8,122 nucleotides of DNA from DATJUF01 sp035524095. GTDB lineage: Bacteria; Desulfobacterota; Binatia; Binatales; Binataceae. The notes beneath the pieces were generated by a model, which saw only the letters and a program-made list of their open reading frames with translations, did no database searches and was not told where the DNA came from. Position 1 is the first letter of the stretch. Each line of letters starts with the position of its first letter. The translations under genes were made by a program, and so were the position numbers. Where the stretch lies: contig DATKPK010000169.1 in the NCBI GenBank assembly GCA_035524095.1, positions 1 to 8,122 on the forward strand, in the 5' to 3' direction. Below are positions 6,389-8,122 of the stretch, piece by piece.

Positions 6389-6397
6389 GTTTTATCA
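6389..6397 (-). promoter_or_regulatory. possible extended -10 element upstream of fabF
   Basis: On the minus strand TGA-TAAAAC fits an extended -10 (TGn plus a hexamer matching TATAAT at 4 of 6), 37 nt before the fabF ATG. No good -35 box is found at the right distance. It would let fabF be transcribed apart from yqeY. Confidence 0.2.
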
Positions 6398-6407
6398 GAA
6401 GCATCCA

Positions 6408-6440
6408 GTGAAAACACTCCAGCTTATGCTGGCTATTCAC
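6408..6440 (-). terminator. hairpin between yqeY and fabF, possible weak terminator
   Basis: CCAGC-TTAT-GCTGG (6419-6432) is a perfect 5-bp hairpin with a tetraloop. It is enclosed by a second pairing GTGAA/TTCAC (6408-6412 with 6436-6440) across a small internal loop. On the minus strand the inner stem is followed by AGTGTTTTC, a short U-rich stretch that could support weak termination after yqeY, whose stop is 50 nt upstream. The outer stem would compete with that reading. Confidence 0.33.
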
Positions 6441-6489
6441 AACGCGAAACGCTCATCGACTACGGTCGGCAGAAGGAATCGAACCAACT

Positions 6490-6924
6490 TCAGGGTTTTG
6501 GCGTGACTGCCTGCTTCACTAATTCGCTGGCGACTTTACCGTCGAGTTGAGCACCGAACTGGTCACGTAAAGCTTTCATCAGCGGACCGATTTGATTGAC
6601 GCCAGCCGCGACGCGCTCGGCGATTGCGGCCTTGACGTCGTCGATATCGGCTGCGGCTGGCAGGTATTCGTCGAGGATTGTGGCCTCGGTGGAATTCTGT
6701 GCAATCAGGTCGTCGCGGCCGGCTTTGCGGGCGAACTCGAGCGCCTCTTCACGGCGTGCTCGCTCGCGCTTGATAACCTGGACGATCTCAGCCTCGTTTG
6801 CCGGACGCCGCACATCCTTTTCGACACGCGTGATTTCGCTGATGATGCCGCGCAGGGTCATCAGCCGCAGCTTGTCACCGGATTTCATCGCGGCCTTGAG
6901 ATCATCCTGGAGTTTTTGCTTCAC
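6490..6924 (-). CDS. yqeY: GatB/YqeY-domain protein
   Basis: The 144-residue product matches the YqeY family (about 148 residues), which resembles the C-terminal tail domain of the GatB subunit of Asp/Glu-tRNA amidotransferase. Its precise role is not settled; tRNA-related binding is presumed from the domain. Landmarks are a helical N-terminus with LMTLRGIISEITRVEKD (21-37), REEALEFARKAGRDDL (58-73), EYLP (86-89), and a C-terminal GPLMKALRDQFG (113-124) with LDGKVASELVKQ (127-138). The frame continues 41 codons upstream, but that part is not family-like. The start is GTG at 6922-6924, with AGGA 6 nt before it. The stop is TGA. It lies 138 nt upstream of fabF on the same strand and diverges from the methyltransferase gene. 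The usual rpsU/dnaG/rpoD neighbours are not in the window. Confidence 0.93.
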   Translation of the reverse strand: MKQKLQDDLKAAMKSGDKLRLMTLRGIISEITRVEKDVRRPANEAEIVQVIKRERARREEALEFARKAGRDDLIAQNSTEATILDEYLPAAADIDDVKAAIAERVAAGVNQIGPLMKALRDQFGAQLDGKVASELVKQAVTPKP

Positions 6925-7070
6925 CTGATTTCCTAAACGGTTGCCCCAAACGCCTGCACCGCAACGAATCGGACAACTTGATTTATGTTGATTCAGATCG
7001 CTTGCTTTGACTACTTTATCGGTATTGGCTGCGGCCTGAAAGAACACCTTCAGACCGTCAGCTCAGTGCA
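6925..7070. promoter_or_regulatory. divergent intergenic region between yqeY and the methyltransferase
   Basis: These 146 nt separate two divergently transcribed genes and must hold the promoter of the methyltransferase and probably that of yqeY. A plus-strand TTGACT (7007-7012) resembles a -35 box, but no acceptable -10 follows at 16-18 nt. On the minus strand an AT-rich CATAAAT stretch near 6980-6990 could be a -10. I cannot assign either promoter with confidence. Confidence 0.35.
6931..6934 (-). promoter_or_regulatory. ribosome binding site deciding the GTG start of yqeY
   Basis: AGGA with a 6-nt spacer precedes the GTG at 6922-6924. This supports the short form, which begins MKQKLQDDL as in the family. 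Confidence 0.55.
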
Positions 7071-7910
7071 ATGGCGACGAATTCCAACCGAAACCCGAGC
7101 GCACCGACCACGGACCTCGATGGCCGCACAGTTCGCGAATACGGCAAGCAGATCGATTTCGGCAAGACCGCAGCCGATTACGGCCGCTTCCGTGCTGGTT
7201 ATCCGGCGGAGCTTTACCGGCGGCTTGAAGCTTTCGGCCTCGGCTTGGCAGGCCAACGTGTGCTCGACCTCGCGACGGGGACCGGCTTTCTCAGCCGTGA
7301 ATTCGCGCGGCGCGGATGCCTCGTCGCCGGCCTTGATCTATCCATGCCGCTGATGATTGAGTCCCGGCGGCTCGACGGAGAGGCGCAGGTCGCGTCGAAC
7401 TACCTCCGTGGCCGTGTTGAGGAACTGCCATTTCACGAGGACGTCTTCGATCTCGTGACGGCCGGTCAAGCCTGGCATTGGTTCGAGCGCAAACGCGCCG
7501 CCGCCGAGGCTTATCGAGTGTTGCGGCCGGGAGGAGCTTTGCTCATAGCTCATTTTGATTGGGTGGGACTGCCGGGAAACGTAGTCGAAGCGACGGAAGC
7601 TTTGATCGTCAAGCACAATCCGGAATGGAAGCTGGGCGGTGGCACGCCCGGAATTTATCCATATTGGCCGCGTGACGTCGCGATCGCCGGGTTTCACGAG
7701 ATAGAGACCTTTTCGTTCGACGTGATGGCACCCTATACGCACGAGGGTTGGCGAGGCCGGATTCGGGCCAGCGCCGGCATAGCTGCTCGATTGCCACCTG
7801 AAAGAGTCGTGGCTTTTGATCGAGAACTTGCAGAACTACTCGCTGAACGTTTTCCCGAGGATCCGATGACGGTGCACCATCGTACTTTCGCGCTGGTCTG
7901 CCGACGCTAA
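7071..7910 (+). CDS. class I SAM-dependent methyltransferase (Methyltransf_11 type)
   Basis: The 279-residue soluble protein has the Rossmann-fold SAM site. Motif I is RVLDLATGTGFLS (63-75). The acidic residue ending strand 2 is Asp89 in AGLDLS, expected to bind the ribose hydroxyls. VEELPF (116-121) and DLVTAGQAWHWF (127-138) follow, then YRVLRPGGALLIA (148-160) after strand 4. The N-terminal FGKTAADYGRFRAGYP (30-45) is typical of small-molecule methyltransferases in this group, such as trans-aconitate or UbiE-like enzymes, but the substrate cannot be named. The ATG at 7071 has no clear Shine-Dalgarno sequence. The first 25 or so residues are polar and probably disordered, so a later start is possible, though no better-supported one is seen. 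It diverges from yqeY and is followed 155 nt later by an oxidoreductase on the same strand. Confidence 0.9.
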   Translation: MATNSNRNPSAPTTDLDGRTVREYGKQIDFGKTAADYGRFRAGYPAELYRRLEAFGLGLAGQRVLDLATGTGFLSREFARRGCLVAGLDLSMPLMIESRRLDGEAQVASNYLRGRVEELPFHEDVFDLVTAGQAWHWFERKRAAAEAYRVLRPGGALLIAHFDWVGLPGNVVEATEALIVKHNPEWKLGGGTPGIYPYWPRDVAIAGFHEIETFSFDVMAPYTHEGWRGRIRASAGIAARLPPERVVAFDRELAELLAERFPEDPMTVHHRTFALVCRR

Positions 7911-8065
7911 TAAACTACGATACGATGTTGGAGCAGTAATTAGCGACTCGCTGGTGAGATCAGACAAATGTCGCCAACGTCGGGACTTTCAGTTGGGACT
8001 GATTCTAGGCTAACTTGCTACGATAAGCGCATTTTGTCATCCCCGCGCCAAGGGAGCATCGGGCT
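7911..8065 (+). other. intergenic region before the flavin oxidoreductase
   Basis: These 155 nt carry no coding signal. An AGTTGG/CTAACT inverted repeat with a 13-nt loop (7991-8015) is weak. No intrinsic terminator follows the methyltransferase. A GGGAG at 8052-8056, 9 nt before the next ATG, is the ribosome site for the downstream gene. I cannot assign a promoter: TTGGGA (7993-7998) and TACGAT (8019-8024) are spaced 20 nt apart, too far. Confidence 0.4.
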
Positions 8066-8122
8066 ATGAAATTTACCTGGTTCCATTTAATGCCATACCG
8101 TTATCTTCCAGACGACTTCAAG
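8066..8122 (+). CDS. LLM-class flavin-dependent oxidoreductase, N-terminal fragment (runs off the window)
   Basis: Only the first 19 codons are present, starting at ATG 8066 and open to the window edge. The residues MKFTWFHLMPYR followed by LPDDF closely resemble the start of bacterial luciferase-like monooxygenases that begin M-K-F-x-x-F-H-L-M-P-Y and continue with a (beta/alpha)8 flavin or F420-binding barrel. GGGAG stands 9 nt upstream. The cofactor (FMN or F420) and substrate cannot be judged from this fragment. Confidence 0.68.
   Translation, partial: MKFTWFHLMPYRYLPDDFK

Noticed and set aside
6925..7047. Upstream 41-codon extension of yqeY
   Set aside because: Its residues do not resemble the family, and the GTG at 6922-6924 has a ribosome site and gives the normal length.
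1..8122. CRISPR array, insertion sequence or prophage genes
   Set aside because: No regularly spaced repeats, transposase, terminal inverted repeats or phage-type genes were found on either strand.

Overview
The window looks like an ordinary chromosomal segment of a GC-rich, probably uncultured bacterium, with one unusual metabolic gene cluster. I cannot fix the taxon. The gene mix (stand-alone KAS II and KAS III, an ArsA-like ATPase, a MeaA-type B12 mutase, and an LLM flavin oxidoreductase starting MKFTWFHLMPYR) fits a soil or groundwater lineage such as Binatota or the former Deltaproteobacteria, or possibly an actinobacterium. This is a low-confidence guess from family resemblance only.

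Layout. Positions 1-312 are visibly AT-richer and hold no convincing gene. A complete tRNA-Cys(GCA) with an encoded CCA end lies on the minus strand at 313-388. Six protein genes follow, all on the minus strand, so transcription runs from high to low coordinates: yqeY (6490-6924), fabF (5095-6351), fabH (4107-5084), a single ArsA-like P-loop ATPase (3112-4044), a B12-dependent acyl-CoA mutase with a fused cobalamin domain (1003-2946), and a small exported cysteine-containing protein (513-962). On the plus strand, a class I SAM-dependent methyltransferase (7071-7910) is divergent from yqeY, and an LLM-class flavin-dependent oxidoreductase begins at 8066 and runs off the window.

How the genes may work together. 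FabH primes fatty-acid-type synthesis from an acyl-CoA and malonyl-ACP, and FabF elongates the chain. A carbon-skeleton mutase acting on acyl-CoAs sits in the same co-directional cluster, separated from fabH only by an ATPase of the SIMIBI class, the class that also contains MeaB, the usual mutase chaperone. This suggests a link between acyl-CoA remodelling and acyl-chain initiation, but that is inference: no acpP, fabD, fabG, ccr, epimerase or meaB is visible. Gaps of 62 and 165 nt around the ATPase, with inverted and direct repeats upstream of the mutase, mean the mutase may have its own control.

Several starts differ from the longest open frame. FabF and FabH begin internally at 6351 and 5084, YqeY and the exported protein use GTG, and the ATPase appears to use TTG. 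All key catalytic residues of FabF, FabH and the mutase are present. The two sequence oddities are an arginine at the P-loop lysine position of the ATPase and an alanine for the final glycine of the DxHxxG cobalamin motif of the mutase.
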